Positions 1-5,799 of a stretch of DNA of 64,000 nt are shown here, piece by piece. The DNA is taken from assembly GCF_008806975.1 (NCBI RefSeq), contig NZ_CP031728.1, forward strand, positions 1,302,001 through 1,366,000. Direction: 5' to 3'. Each line of letters begins with the position of its first letter. Within the stretch, counting starts at the first letter, position 1. The notes under the pieces are model-generated. The model saw only the letters and a list, made by a program, of their open reading frames with translations. It was not told where the DNA came from and searched no databases. Made by a program: the position numbers and the translations under genes. Source of the DNA: Cellvibrio sp. KY-GH-1. Lineage in GTDB: Bacteria > Pseudomonadota > Gammaproteobacteria > Pseudomonadales > Cellvibrionaceae.

Positions 1-28
1 GAAACAATAAAAAACTATGGGGTTAATT

Positions 29-433
29 ATGCAGCCACACGCACACCGGCCGGAATTTCAAAAACGCTTTGACTGCCAAAGCTCTTCAAATACGAATGAA
101 AAGCTTACGCACGAAGAACTTGAAAAGCAGATTAATACTTTCCTGCAACGCGGCGGATCCATTAAAGAAATTAACAGCAGCATTGGCGCGGTAGCGCATG
201 GCGCAGTCATTGTTGGAGAAACCCCAGAATCAATGGGAACGCCACGACCAAGAAAGTCATGCAACAACGATCACGAATTACTTAGCATCACCATGGCAGC
301 AAAGCTTATTAACAAATCAAGGTCGTGGATAACTCGCCGAGTAGCAGACGGAGCAATAACCGTTGCAGTAACCGATAAAAGCTCTGGCGCAAAACTGCTA
401 AAGCGCACTGACGTTTTGGCATTACCACTTTAA
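29..433 (+). CDS. small phage-type protein with C-terminal helix-turn-helix
   Basis: First gene of a plus-strand phage-like operon. The C-terminal 50 residues (around LLSITMAAKLINKSRSW and following) look like a MerR/excisionase-type winged helix-turn-helix of the kind used by small phage DNA-binding proteins. The N-terminal half holds a short helical motif (EKQINTFLQRGGSIKEIN) of unknown role. An ATG at 17 is also in frame, but it lacks a Shine-Dalgarno sequence, whereas the ATG at 29 has a weak GGGG just upstream; I prefer 29. The gene lies only 15 nt before the next one. The function is not known; DNA binding is inferred from the HTH-like pattern alone. Confidence 0.55.
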   Translation: MQPHAHRPEFQKRFDCQSSSNTNEKLTHEELEKQINTFLQRGGSIKEINSSIGAVAHGAVIVGETPESMGTPRPRKSCNNDHELLSITMAAKLINKSRSWITRRVADGAITVAVTDKSSGAKLLKRTDVLALPL

Positions 434-448
434 AAAGGAATCACGACA

Positions 449-997
449 ATGAAAAAAATTCTAATCGGAATTAGCAGCCCTACAAATGCTGTTGCGCGAA
501 ACGCAGCAAGCACTATCACTGAGCACTACAACATTGAGCACATCAACATGCGCCAACCTGTGCTGGATATGCTAGCAGCACTAACCGGCATTCACTCCAC
601 CGAATTGGAACATGACACACCCCAAACAATGCTCATTGAAAACCTGGGTACCACCATTGCCGATGCGGAAGCCTCCCTGGCATTTAATCTACGAGCCATG
701 AATAAAACATTTTTTATCAAGCGAGCAGAATCCGCCATTAAACAATCAGCCTGCACCATGCACGCACAAATCTTTAACGGCCACCTGGTATCCGGAATTA
801 AAACCGAAATGGAAGCTGAATGGCTGAGAAGCGCTGGCGGCCTGTTAATCCATCTTTGTCACTACGACAACAAAACCCCAATCCATTTTCTAAATAAACA
901 TCCGGATGACCTGAGCATTCCGCTAGGTATCAACACTACCGGTGCAGACATAAAAGCGATTTTGCCAAACCTCACCAACCAAAAACAGGCCGCGTAA
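449..997 (+). CDS. dNMP-kinase-like protein with degenerate P-loop
   Basis: A 182-aa protein whose layout resembles phage deoxynucleoside monophosphate kinases: an N-terminal beta strand (KKILIGIS), a mid-protein stretch with LGTT that resembles the family's QTLGTEWGR region, and a late strand-helix segment (HLVSGIKTEMEAEWLRSAGGLLIHL) like the VVSDVRF.NEA...GG.VI motif. The Walker A lysine is not present: the loop reads GISSPTNAVARNA instead of Gx4GK[ST]. It is therefore probably catalytically inactive or repurposed. Start has AGGA upstream (taaaaaggaatcacgaca). It sits in a tight operon with only 2 nt before the next gene. Family assignment is from pattern memory, moderate certainty. Confidence 0.5.
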   Translation: MKKILIGISSPTNAVARNAASTITEHYNIEHINMRQPVLDMLAALTGIHSTELEHDTPQTMLIENLGTTIADAEASLAFNLRAMNKTFFIKRAESAIKQSACTMHAQIFNGHLVSGIKTEMEAEWLRSAGGLLIHLCHYDNKTPIHFLNKHPDDLSIPLGINTTGADIKAILPNLTNQKQAA

Positions 998-999
998 CC

Positions 1000-1320
1000 A
1001 TGATCAACAGAACCTCACCCAATCAAATATTTGCCATGCAGATGCTTGCAATCCGCAAAAGCCTTGCGACCACCGAGCGATTTCTAGCAGAAGACCGCGC
1101 GGATCGCGAGCTTGCAAACTTCTCCCGCCAGGTAATCCGCAGCGAACTGGAAACAGCACGCAAAAAAGGCAAACAAGGATGGTGGAACGAAAAGGAGTGC
1201 AACACAGAGCACCTTCAAAACCTGCTTGATGCCGCCTACAACCGTGGCGACCTAACCGCCGTTATCACCTACGCATCAATGCTCCACGCGCGCAGCGTAG
1301 CTGATAGCACGCACCAGTAA
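1000..1320 (+). CDS. hypothetical protein, phage-like operon
   Basis: A 106-aa, largely helical, charged protein I do not recognise (starts MINRTSPNQIFAMQML). It begins 2 nt after the preceding stop and ends 10 nt before the next start, so translation is probably coupled within the operon. There is no signal peptide or membrane segment. Its N-terminal half contains ATTERFLAEDRADRELANFSR, suggesting a helical hairpin. No function can be given. Confidence 0.55.
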   Translation: MINRTSPNQIFAMQMLAIRKSLATTERFLAEDRADRELANFSRQVIRSELETARKKGKQGWWNEKECNTEHLQNLLDAAYNRGDLTAVITYASMLHARSVADSTHQ

Positions 1321-1330
1321 GGATATAACC

Positions 1331-1816
1331 ATGAGCCAGAACCACCTACCCGCGGGTTGTCACGATGCAGAAGCCGCTGCCAAGTTACTTGGCATAAGCA
1401 AGCGCGCACTTCTAAAAACCATGCGCGAATTGGGCTGGCTCAATGTAAGCGGCGATGCAATCAACTTGCCGCGTAGAGAATTTGCAAATAACGGATTTTT
1501 ATGCACACAAGAGCGCGGCTACTGCCTCAAAGGGAAAAAAGAAATCAGTAAAAGTTATCGCGTAATGCTGCTGACGCAAATCGGATTTGCCGCACTAAAA
1601 ATTGAAATAGAACGCATGAAATCGGCAGCGGCTGAAATTAAAAAGACGCGCCTGGTTGTTGTGGAAAAGTCACCAGAAGCGAACCCGCAATCAAACCAAA
1701 CCGATGATCATCAAGAACCAGACAGGGAGGCACCGTTTGACCGCGCAGCAAGCGATAAGTCACGCGAGCAAACAATGGCAGAACTGCAACAAACCCTATG
1801 GGGCAAAGCAAGTTAG
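1331..1816 (+). CDS. KilAC-domain-like phage protein
   Basis: A 161-aa protein. Residues about 10-100 match the KilAC pattern of phage antirepressors: a helix-turn-helix (AAKLLGISKRALLKTMRELGW), a short beta hairpin with conserved aromatic/Gly positions (ERGYCLKGKKEISKSYRVMLLTQIGF) and then a coiled helix. The C-terminal third is low-complexity, polar and probably disordered. The start is supported by a good AGGA (taaggatataaccatg). KilAC domains usually sit behind a Bro/Ant domain; here the domain stands alone, which is common in phage early operons. DNA binding or antirepression is inferred from the family. Confidence 0.5.
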   Translation: MSQNHLPAGCHDAEAAAKLLGISKRALLKTMRELGWLNVSGDAINLPRREFANNGFLCTQERGYCLKGKKEISKSYRVMLLTQIGFAALKIEIERMKSAAAEIKKTRLVVVEKSPEANPQSNQTDDHQEPDREAPFDRAASDKSREQTMAELQQTLWGKAS

Positions 1817-2025
1817 TGGAATGGCAACAGAAAACCAATTGGTTCATGCAAAGCGATGCCGGTTACCGCATCAGTAAAGCAACCAGTAAATGTCCAGGCC
1901 AATACGCCGCCTGGTCACCGGGCAGTAAAACAGAGACTCCAGCACTTTCCTATAAAGGAACGCTGGACGAAGCAAAGCAAGTTTGCGAAGAACACTTTCA
2001 CAACCAACGGAGAAAATCGGAATGA
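1798..2025 (+). CDS. hypothetical protein, overlaps neighbours
   Basis: A small protein of up to 75 aa, rich in Trp, Tyr and Ser, not recognised. It overlaps the 3' end of the KilAC-like gene and ends in an ATGA overlap with the next gene, the arrangement of a translationally coupled operon member. A GTG at 1816, directly at the preceding stop and with GGGGC upstream, is an alternative start giving 69 aa. Residues around GYRISKATSKCPGQYAAW...YKGTLDEAKQVCEEH form a compact two-Cys domain. Function unknown. Confidence 0.5.
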   Translation: MGQSKLVEWQQKTNWFMQSDAGYRISKATSKCPGQYAAWSPGSKTETPALSYKGTLDEAKQVCEEHFHNQRRKSE

Positions 2026-2354
2026 GCGAAATATCTGAATTTTTAGCGGAGCTTGGCGCAGGCACCTTTGAAGAAAAGCTGCAACGCACAATCAATGAAA
2101 CGGCCTCATTGGTAATGACCAATAACCGCGAAGGCGAAGTGACAATCAAATTTAAAATGAAGCCTATTAGCAGCAGCCAAGCAAAAGTAACGCACAGTAT
2201 TGACTTTAAAGCACCAACACTTAACGGGCAAAAATCCGAAAAGAACACAACGGATACTGTTATGTATGTTGGCCAGAAAGGCAAGCTCAGTCTCTTCCCC
2301 GAGAATCAAACACAGATGTTCGATATGCGCGGAAAAACAGAAGTAAAATCTTAA
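2022..2354 (+). CDS. hypothetical phage protein preceding DUF2303 gene
   Basis: A 110-aa protein. The start at 2022 has a strong Shine-Dalgarno sequence (ggagaaaatcgga) and overlaps the upstream stop as ATGA; a longer frame from 1983 is less likely. The middle is a series of beta strands (GEVTIKFKMKPI, AKVTHSIDFKAP) and the end is MYVGQKGKLSLFPENQTQMFD. That layout matches small proteins commonly encoded just before DUF2303/YfdQ genes in proteobacterial prophages. The molecular function is not known. Confidence 0.55.
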   Translation: MSEISEFLAELGAGTFEEKLQRTINETASLVMTNNREGEVTIKFKMKPISSSQAKVTHSIDFKAPTLNGQKSEKNTTDTVMYVGQKGKLSLFPENQTQMFDMRGKTEVKS

Positions 2355-2380
2355 TCACCACCAAACCACAGGAAACCAAA

Positions 2381-3208
2381 ATGGATAAGTCAGCAATAGA
2401 GCAAATTCAATTGGGCAAGCAAATTGAAAATGCAAATAACGCTCTTACATCCCAAAAATTAGCAGCCCTACCGAATGATTTTGTAATTCACAATCTCGAG
2501 CAGTACGAAGAGATCCGCAATCGCTTTCGCGGACTGATGAGCACAAAATCAGTAACCGCTTTTGCAAACTACGCAAAATCTAAAAACAAAAATGGTACAG
2601 CCTGCTTTATTAACGCAGACGAAATGAACGCAACCGCAATTTTTAATTTTGGCGATGAAGAAACACCAGGCCACTGCGACAACAAAGCCATTGTTCAGCT
2701 GGAGCAAACCGCGCCTTATATCGCACTCAATAAAATAATAGGATCTCAGCTTTCGCAAAAAAGTGTTGCAGAATTCATTGAAGATTGGCGAGATTTCATT
2801 ACCTGCTTCGGGCAAGAAAATGAAGACGGCGAGCGCGACGCAATTAAGATATCCAAAGCGCTCCACGCAATCCGCAGCATAACCATTGAAGCCATCGCCA
2901 AAAGCCAAAGCGACGATAGAGACTTTGGGGCAAGCAAAAGCACAATGGAAAGTATCGACGTGAAAAGCGAGAACATGCCGCCAGCCATCATCGTATTCAC
3001 ATGCACACCATACAAAGAACTTCCAGCAAGAGCATTTGCGCTGCGCCTCGGCGTATTAACCGACCGCTCACCAATGCTAACACTACGACTAATTAAAGCC
3101 GAGACACACAAGGAGGAGATGACCGAAGAATTCAAGTCAGTAATTGAAAAAAATCTGGCTACGCTTGACCCCAAAATTCCAACTTACATCGGAACGTTCA
3201 AAGGATAA
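2381..3208 (+). CDS. DUF2303 family protein (YfdQ-like)
   Basis: A 275-aa protein matching the DUF2303 family, whose best-known member is YfdQ of an E. coli cryptic prophage. Recognisable parts are the LPNDFVIHNLEQY segment, the RNRFRGLMSTKSVTAFANYAKSK segment and the C-terminal ELPARAFALRLGVLTDRSPMLTLRLIK region. Start has AGGA (cacaggaaaccaaa). The role of DUF2303 proteins is not established; they are typical early-region phage genes. It is followed by a strong hairpin before the DGR cassette. Confidence 0.7.
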   Translation: MDKSAIEQIQLGKQIENANNALTSQKLAALPNDFVIHNLEQYEEIRNRFRGLMSTKSVTAFANYAKSKNKNGTACFINADEMNATAIFNFGDEETPGHCDNKAIVQLEQTAPYIALNKIIGSQLSQKSVAEFIEDWRDFITCFGQENEDGERDAIKISKALHAIRSITIEAIAKSQSDDRDFGASKSTMESIDVKSENMPPAIIVFTCTPYKELPARAFALRLGVLTDRSPMLTLRLIKAETHKEEMTEEFKSVIEKNLATLDPKIPTYIGTFKG

Positions 3209-3231
3209 AAAATCGCTCACTGCACACGCGG

Positions 3232-3276
3232 TGGGCAGGTTTAAACACTTTTTTAAAGAGTGCTTAAACCTGCCCA
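3232..3276 (+). terminator. long hairpin ahead of the DGR variable-protein gene
   Basis: An inverted repeat with 17-bp arms: 3233-3249 (gggcaggtttaaacact) pairs with 3259-3275 (agtgcttaaacctgccc) with one mismatch, around a T/A-rich loop. It lies between the DUF2303 gene and the DGR target gene, so it could terminate or attenuate the upstream operon. There is no clean U-run after the 3' arm, so a regulatory or recombination role is also possible. Confidence 0.5.
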
Positions 3277-3298
3277 ACAACCACTAACGGAGAAAACC

Positions 3299-3931
3299 AT
3301 GGATATTTCACGCCATCCATTATTAATGCAAAGCCATGAAGTAAGCCTCGCTATTGAATCAATACCTGGCTGCGCAGAACAAACTGTCGCAAGCCAGAAA
3401 GCAAACGCATTAACCCAAGCAATCAATGATGCGATCTTCACAATCCCAGCAATCGGCCAACCATGGCCAAAGCAAGGCGGCGTTAACGCAGGCCTCATAC
3501 GCGGCGAAAACGGCAAGCCAGATTATTACCTGATCATTGCCACAGATGATGCAGGCAAAACTGATCGCATTGAATACGGTGGTTATGAAAGTGAAACCGA
3601 AGGCGCTAATTCTGAATTCGATGGCCTCGCAAACACCACAGCCCTGCTCAAATCCGGCACCGATCACCCGGCAGCATCCTGGGCCGCAGGCGTAATCATT
3701 GAAGGCCATAACGATTTTTATCTACCGGCCCGCCGGGAACAATCACTGATGTATGCGAACTGCCCGGAATTATTCAATGATGTTTGGCACTGGAGCAGTA
3801 CCCAGTACTCAGCGGGCAACGCGTGGGTTCAGGACTTTGAGGACGGCTACCAGGACGTCGACAGCAAGGATTGCCGCTACGCGGCGCGAGCAGTCCGCAG
3901 ATATTACCCATTAACCAATTCAACCATTTAA
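3299..3931 (+). CDS. DGR target: variable protein with C-type-lectin-like C-terminus
   Basis: A 210-aa protein starting at ATG 3299, which has a strong GGAG; an upstream GTG at 3260 lies inside a hairpin and is unlikely. The N-terminal half includes WPKQGGVNAGLIRGENGKPD and a beta-rich segment. The C-terminal half is DUF1566/CLec-like (YLPARREQSLMYANCPELF then WHWSSTQYS...CRYAARAVRRYYP), the fold that displays hypervariable residues in DGR targets. The last 36 codons before YYPLTNSTI are the variable repeat. Codons that are AAC/AAT in the template have become Gly, Val, Asp, Tyr and Ser. It probably acts as a receptor-binding or surface-displayed ligand-binding protein; that role is inferred from characterised DGRs. 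Confidence 0.88.
   Translation: MDISRHPLLMQSHEVSLAIESIPGCAEQTVASQKANALTQAINDAIFTIPAIGQPWPKQGGVNAGLIRGENGKPDYYLIIATDDAGKTDRIEYGGYESETEGANSEFDGLANTTALLKSGTDHPAASWAAGVIIEGHNDFYLPARREQSLMYANCPELFNDVWHWSSTQYSAGNAWVQDFEDGYQDVDSKDCRYAARAVRRYYPLTNSTI
3796..3902 (+). repeat. DGR variable repeat (VR)
   Basis: A 107-bp stretch aligning without gaps to the template repeat at 4485-4591. There are 14 mismatches and all 14 fall on template adenines: 11 A-to-G and 3 A-to-T. The last 33 bp (3870-3902) are identical between VR and TR, and after 3902 the two diverge completely. That GC-rich identical end occupies the position of the initiation-of-mutagenic-homing element. Confidence 0.95.
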
Positions 3932-3941
3932 TTAACTCACT

Positions 3942-3956
3942 GCGCGCGCAGCGCGC
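3942..3956. other. GC palindrome downstream of the VR
   Basis: The sequence gcgcgc-gca-gcgcgc forms a 6-bp stem with a 3-nt loop 40 bp after the VR, inside a 10-bp palindrome (tgcgcgcgca, 3941-3950). Hairpins downstream of the VR enhance target recognition in the Bordetella phage DGR. This one is farther from the VR than the phage example, so the same role is only a possibility. Confidence 0.45.
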
Positions 3957-3971
3957 TTAGCGAATATTTTT

Positions 3972-4361
3972 ATGGCATTACACAAGGATCTACCAATCTA
4001 CAAAACGGCGTATGACCTGCTCACCAACGCAATAAAAATCACTGCAAGCTTTCCACGTGACTTTAAGCGTTTGATGGGTGATGAAATTCGGAAGGAGTGC
4101 ATGGCGATCACACTGCTAATTTTTCGCGCAAATGTGGCCACCAATAAAATTCCGCATATCGATGAACTACTGGAACATTTGCAAATTATAGAGCTAACAC
4201 TTCGCCTTTCCCGCGATATGCGTTTTATATCGACAAAGCAATACGCCCAGGTTATCGAATACACCGATGCAGTTGGTAAACAAGCACAAGGATGGAAAAA
4301 ACAGCAAATAGCAGCTGCGCCCGCTGCTGAGCCGTCAGGGCAGCTCAGCCTGTGCGTTTAA
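3972..4361 (+). CDS. avd: DGR accessory variability determinant (Avd-like four-helix bundle)
   Basis: A 129-aa, almost entirely helical protein of the Avd / 23S-rRNA-intervening-sequence four-helix-bundle family. The N-terminus (LPIYKTAYDLLTNAIKITASFPRDFKRLMGDEIRKECMAI) is the typical first hairpin of this family. In characterised DGRs Avd forms a positively charged pentamer that binds the reverse transcriptase and the TR RNA and is needed for mutagenic cDNA synthesis. The gene sits between the VR and the TR, the classic order. The C-terminal tail (AAAPAAEPSGQLSLCV) is low-complexity. Shine-Dalgarno is weak. Confidence 0.88.
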   Translation: MALHKDLPIYKTAYDLLTNAIKITASFPRDFKRLMGDEIRKECMAITLLIFRANVATNKIPHIDELLEHLQIIELTLRLSRDMRFISTKQYAQVIEYTDAVGKQAQGWKKQQIAAAPAAEPSGQLSLCV

Positions 4362-4600
4362 TATCTGGTCATGCCGCTGGCCAAAAGCCACCGCCAAGCG
4401 CACAACGGGAACCATCGCACCATGCGCATAGGCCCGGCGCAGTTTCGCCACTGAGCAATCGGCAGCGCGACGTAGATAGCATGACAAAACCCAGTACTCA
4501 GCGAACAACGCGTGGAATCAGAACTTTGAGAACGGCAACCAGAACATCAACAACAAGAATTGCCGCTACGCGGCGCGAGCAGTCCGCAGATGTAACTGCT
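4362..4600 (+). ncRNA. DGR template RNA region
   Basis: This is the stretch between the avd stop and the conserved start of the reverse transcriptase domain; it contains the TR at 4485-4591. In studied DGRs the transcript covering the TR plus flanks both primes and templates cDNA synthesis. The exact RNA ends cannot be read from the sequence; the bounds given are those of the gap between coding domains. The 123 nt before the TR are GC-rich and match nothing else in the window. Confidence 0.65.
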
Positions 4601-5719
4601 GCACCCTTTACCCTGGGCGACCTCGCCCAGGCGTATTTCGATTGCCGGAAAGCAAAACGTAACAGCCGCAGCGCCCTGCTGTTTGAGCAAAATTTAGAGC
4701 GCAACCTGGTTCAACTACAGCATGAATTACTAAACGGAACCTACAAAATCGGACAAAGCATTTGCTTTGTAATAACGCATCCAAAACCACGCGAAGTGTG
4801 GGCCGCTGATTTTCGTGATCGCATTGTCCATCACCTGATGTATAACCACATAGCCACAGCAATCGAAGCACAATTTATTGCTGACAGTTGTGCCTGCATT
4901 AAAGGCCGGGGCACATTGTACGGCGCCAACAGGCTGGAAGCCAAAATTCGCAGCGCTACTCAAAACTGGAAGCAAGACTGCTATTACCTCAAATGTGACC
5001 TCGCGAACTTTTTTGTCAGCATCGATAAAAATATTCTGGCAGAGCTGATCGCAAAAAAAGTTAGCGATCCGTGGTGGCTAGCGCTCACACTTAAAATATT
5101 GCACCACGACCCAAGACAAAATTACCAGCTACGCTGTTCGCCGCACACATTAAATAAAGTGCCTGCGCATAAGCGCCTTTACAGCCAGCCTGCACACAAA
5201 GGCCTCGCTATTGGCAATTTAAGCAGCCAGTTTTTTGCCAACATTTATTTAAATGAGCTGGACCAATTCGCCAAGCACGAATTGAAAGCCAGGCATTACA
5301 TTCGCTATGTTGATGACTTCGTAATACTTCACGAATCCGCGCAATGGCTGAACGATTGCTATAAAAAAATTCAGAAATTTTTACCGGAAAGACTAGCAGC
5401 GCAATTAAACACCAGTAAAACCATCTTGCAGCCAGTTTCACGTGGCGTGGATTTTGTTGGCCAAGTCATAAAACCATGGCACCGCACAACCAGAAAGAAA
5501 ACACTAAATCACGCACTAAACCAGGTAGCGAAAAAGCCGGCCACCGAATTGCGCGAAACTGCCAACAGCTATTTTGGCCTGCTGCGTCAAGCAACCAACA
5601 ATTTCCAAGCCCGCCGCAAGCTTGCAAAAACCCTGTTTTTAAAGGGAAAAGCCGTTAACCAAAACCTCACAAAAACATATGGAAAATACCTATGTCACCG
5701 AAGCCAATTAAACCAATGA
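4481..5719 (+). CDS. DGR reverse transcriptase
   Basis: An error-prone reverse transcriptase that copies the TR RNA into adenine-mutagenised cDNA. The conserved domain starts around FTLGDLAQAYFDCRKAKR and shows FRDRIVHHLMYNHI, the motif-3 YYLKCDLANFF, the DGR-type motif-4 signature GLAIGNLSSQFFANIYLN (SQ rather than the group II intron SP) and the catalytic YVDD in RYVDDFVILH. Start is ambiguous: ATG 4481 is the last canonical start before the domain and would make the TR code for the protein's N-terminus; a GTG at 4352 overlapping avd would give 455 aa. It closes the VP-avd-TR-RT cassette. Confidence 0.93.
   Translation: MTKPSTQRTTRGIRTLRTATRTSTTRIAATRREQSADVTAAPFTLGDLAQAYFDCRKAKRNSRSALLFEQNLERNLVQLQHELLNGTYKIGQSICFVITHPKPREVWAADFRDRIVHHLMYNHIATAIEAQFIADSCACIKGRGTLYGANRLEAKIRSATQNWKQDCYYLKCDLANFFVSIDKNILAELIAKKVSDPWWLALTLKILHHDPRQNYQLRCSPHTLNKVPAHKRLYSQPAHKGLAIGNLSSQFFANIYLNELDQFAKHELKARHYIRYVDDFVILHESAQWLNDCYKKIQKFLPERLAAQLNTSKTILQPVSRGVDFVGQVIKPWHRTTRKKTLNHALNQVAKKPATELRETANSYFGLLRQATNNFQARRKLAKTLFLKGKAVNQNLTKTYGKYLCHRSQLNQ
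4485..4591 (+). repeat. DGR template repeat (TR)
   Basis: The adenine-rich donor copy. Read in the frame of the target gene it has ten AAC/AAT codons (for example AAC AAC at 4504-4509), the codon choice that lets adenine mutagenesis reach most amino acids while avoiding stops. Every one of the 14 TR/VR differences is at a TR adenine. The 3' 33 bp are invariant. The TR lies within the reading frame that leads into the reverse transcriptase. Confidence 0.95.
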
Positions 5720-5796
5720 TCATCAATGCTATTTGCATAGCAGCAATTGTTGCTCAGATTTTGCTTGGCGTTGTGCTAGCCATTTACTGGGGATAA
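5692..5796 (+). CDS. 34-aa single-pass membrane peptide
   Basis: A short frame starting at ATG 5692, overlapping the last codons of the reverse transcriptase and ending 3 nt before the methyltransferase ATG. It encodes a peptide with a positive N-terminus (MSPKPIKP) followed by a hydrophobic helix of about 22 residues (IINAICIAAIVAQILLGVVL) and a short Trp-Gly end. A GGA lies 8-10 nt upstream. Tight spacing on both sides suggests a genuine operon member. The role is unknown; a phage holin-like or toxin-like membrane peptide is only a guess. Confidence 0.5.
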   Translation: MSPKPIKPMIINAICIAAIVAQILLGVVLAIYWG

Positions 5797-5799
5797 GTA

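Noticed and set aside
4352..4480. GTG at 4352 as reverse transcriptase start
   Set aside because: The added 43 residues are low-complexity and unlike any RT domain, and the region is better explained as template RNA leader; kept only as an alternative.
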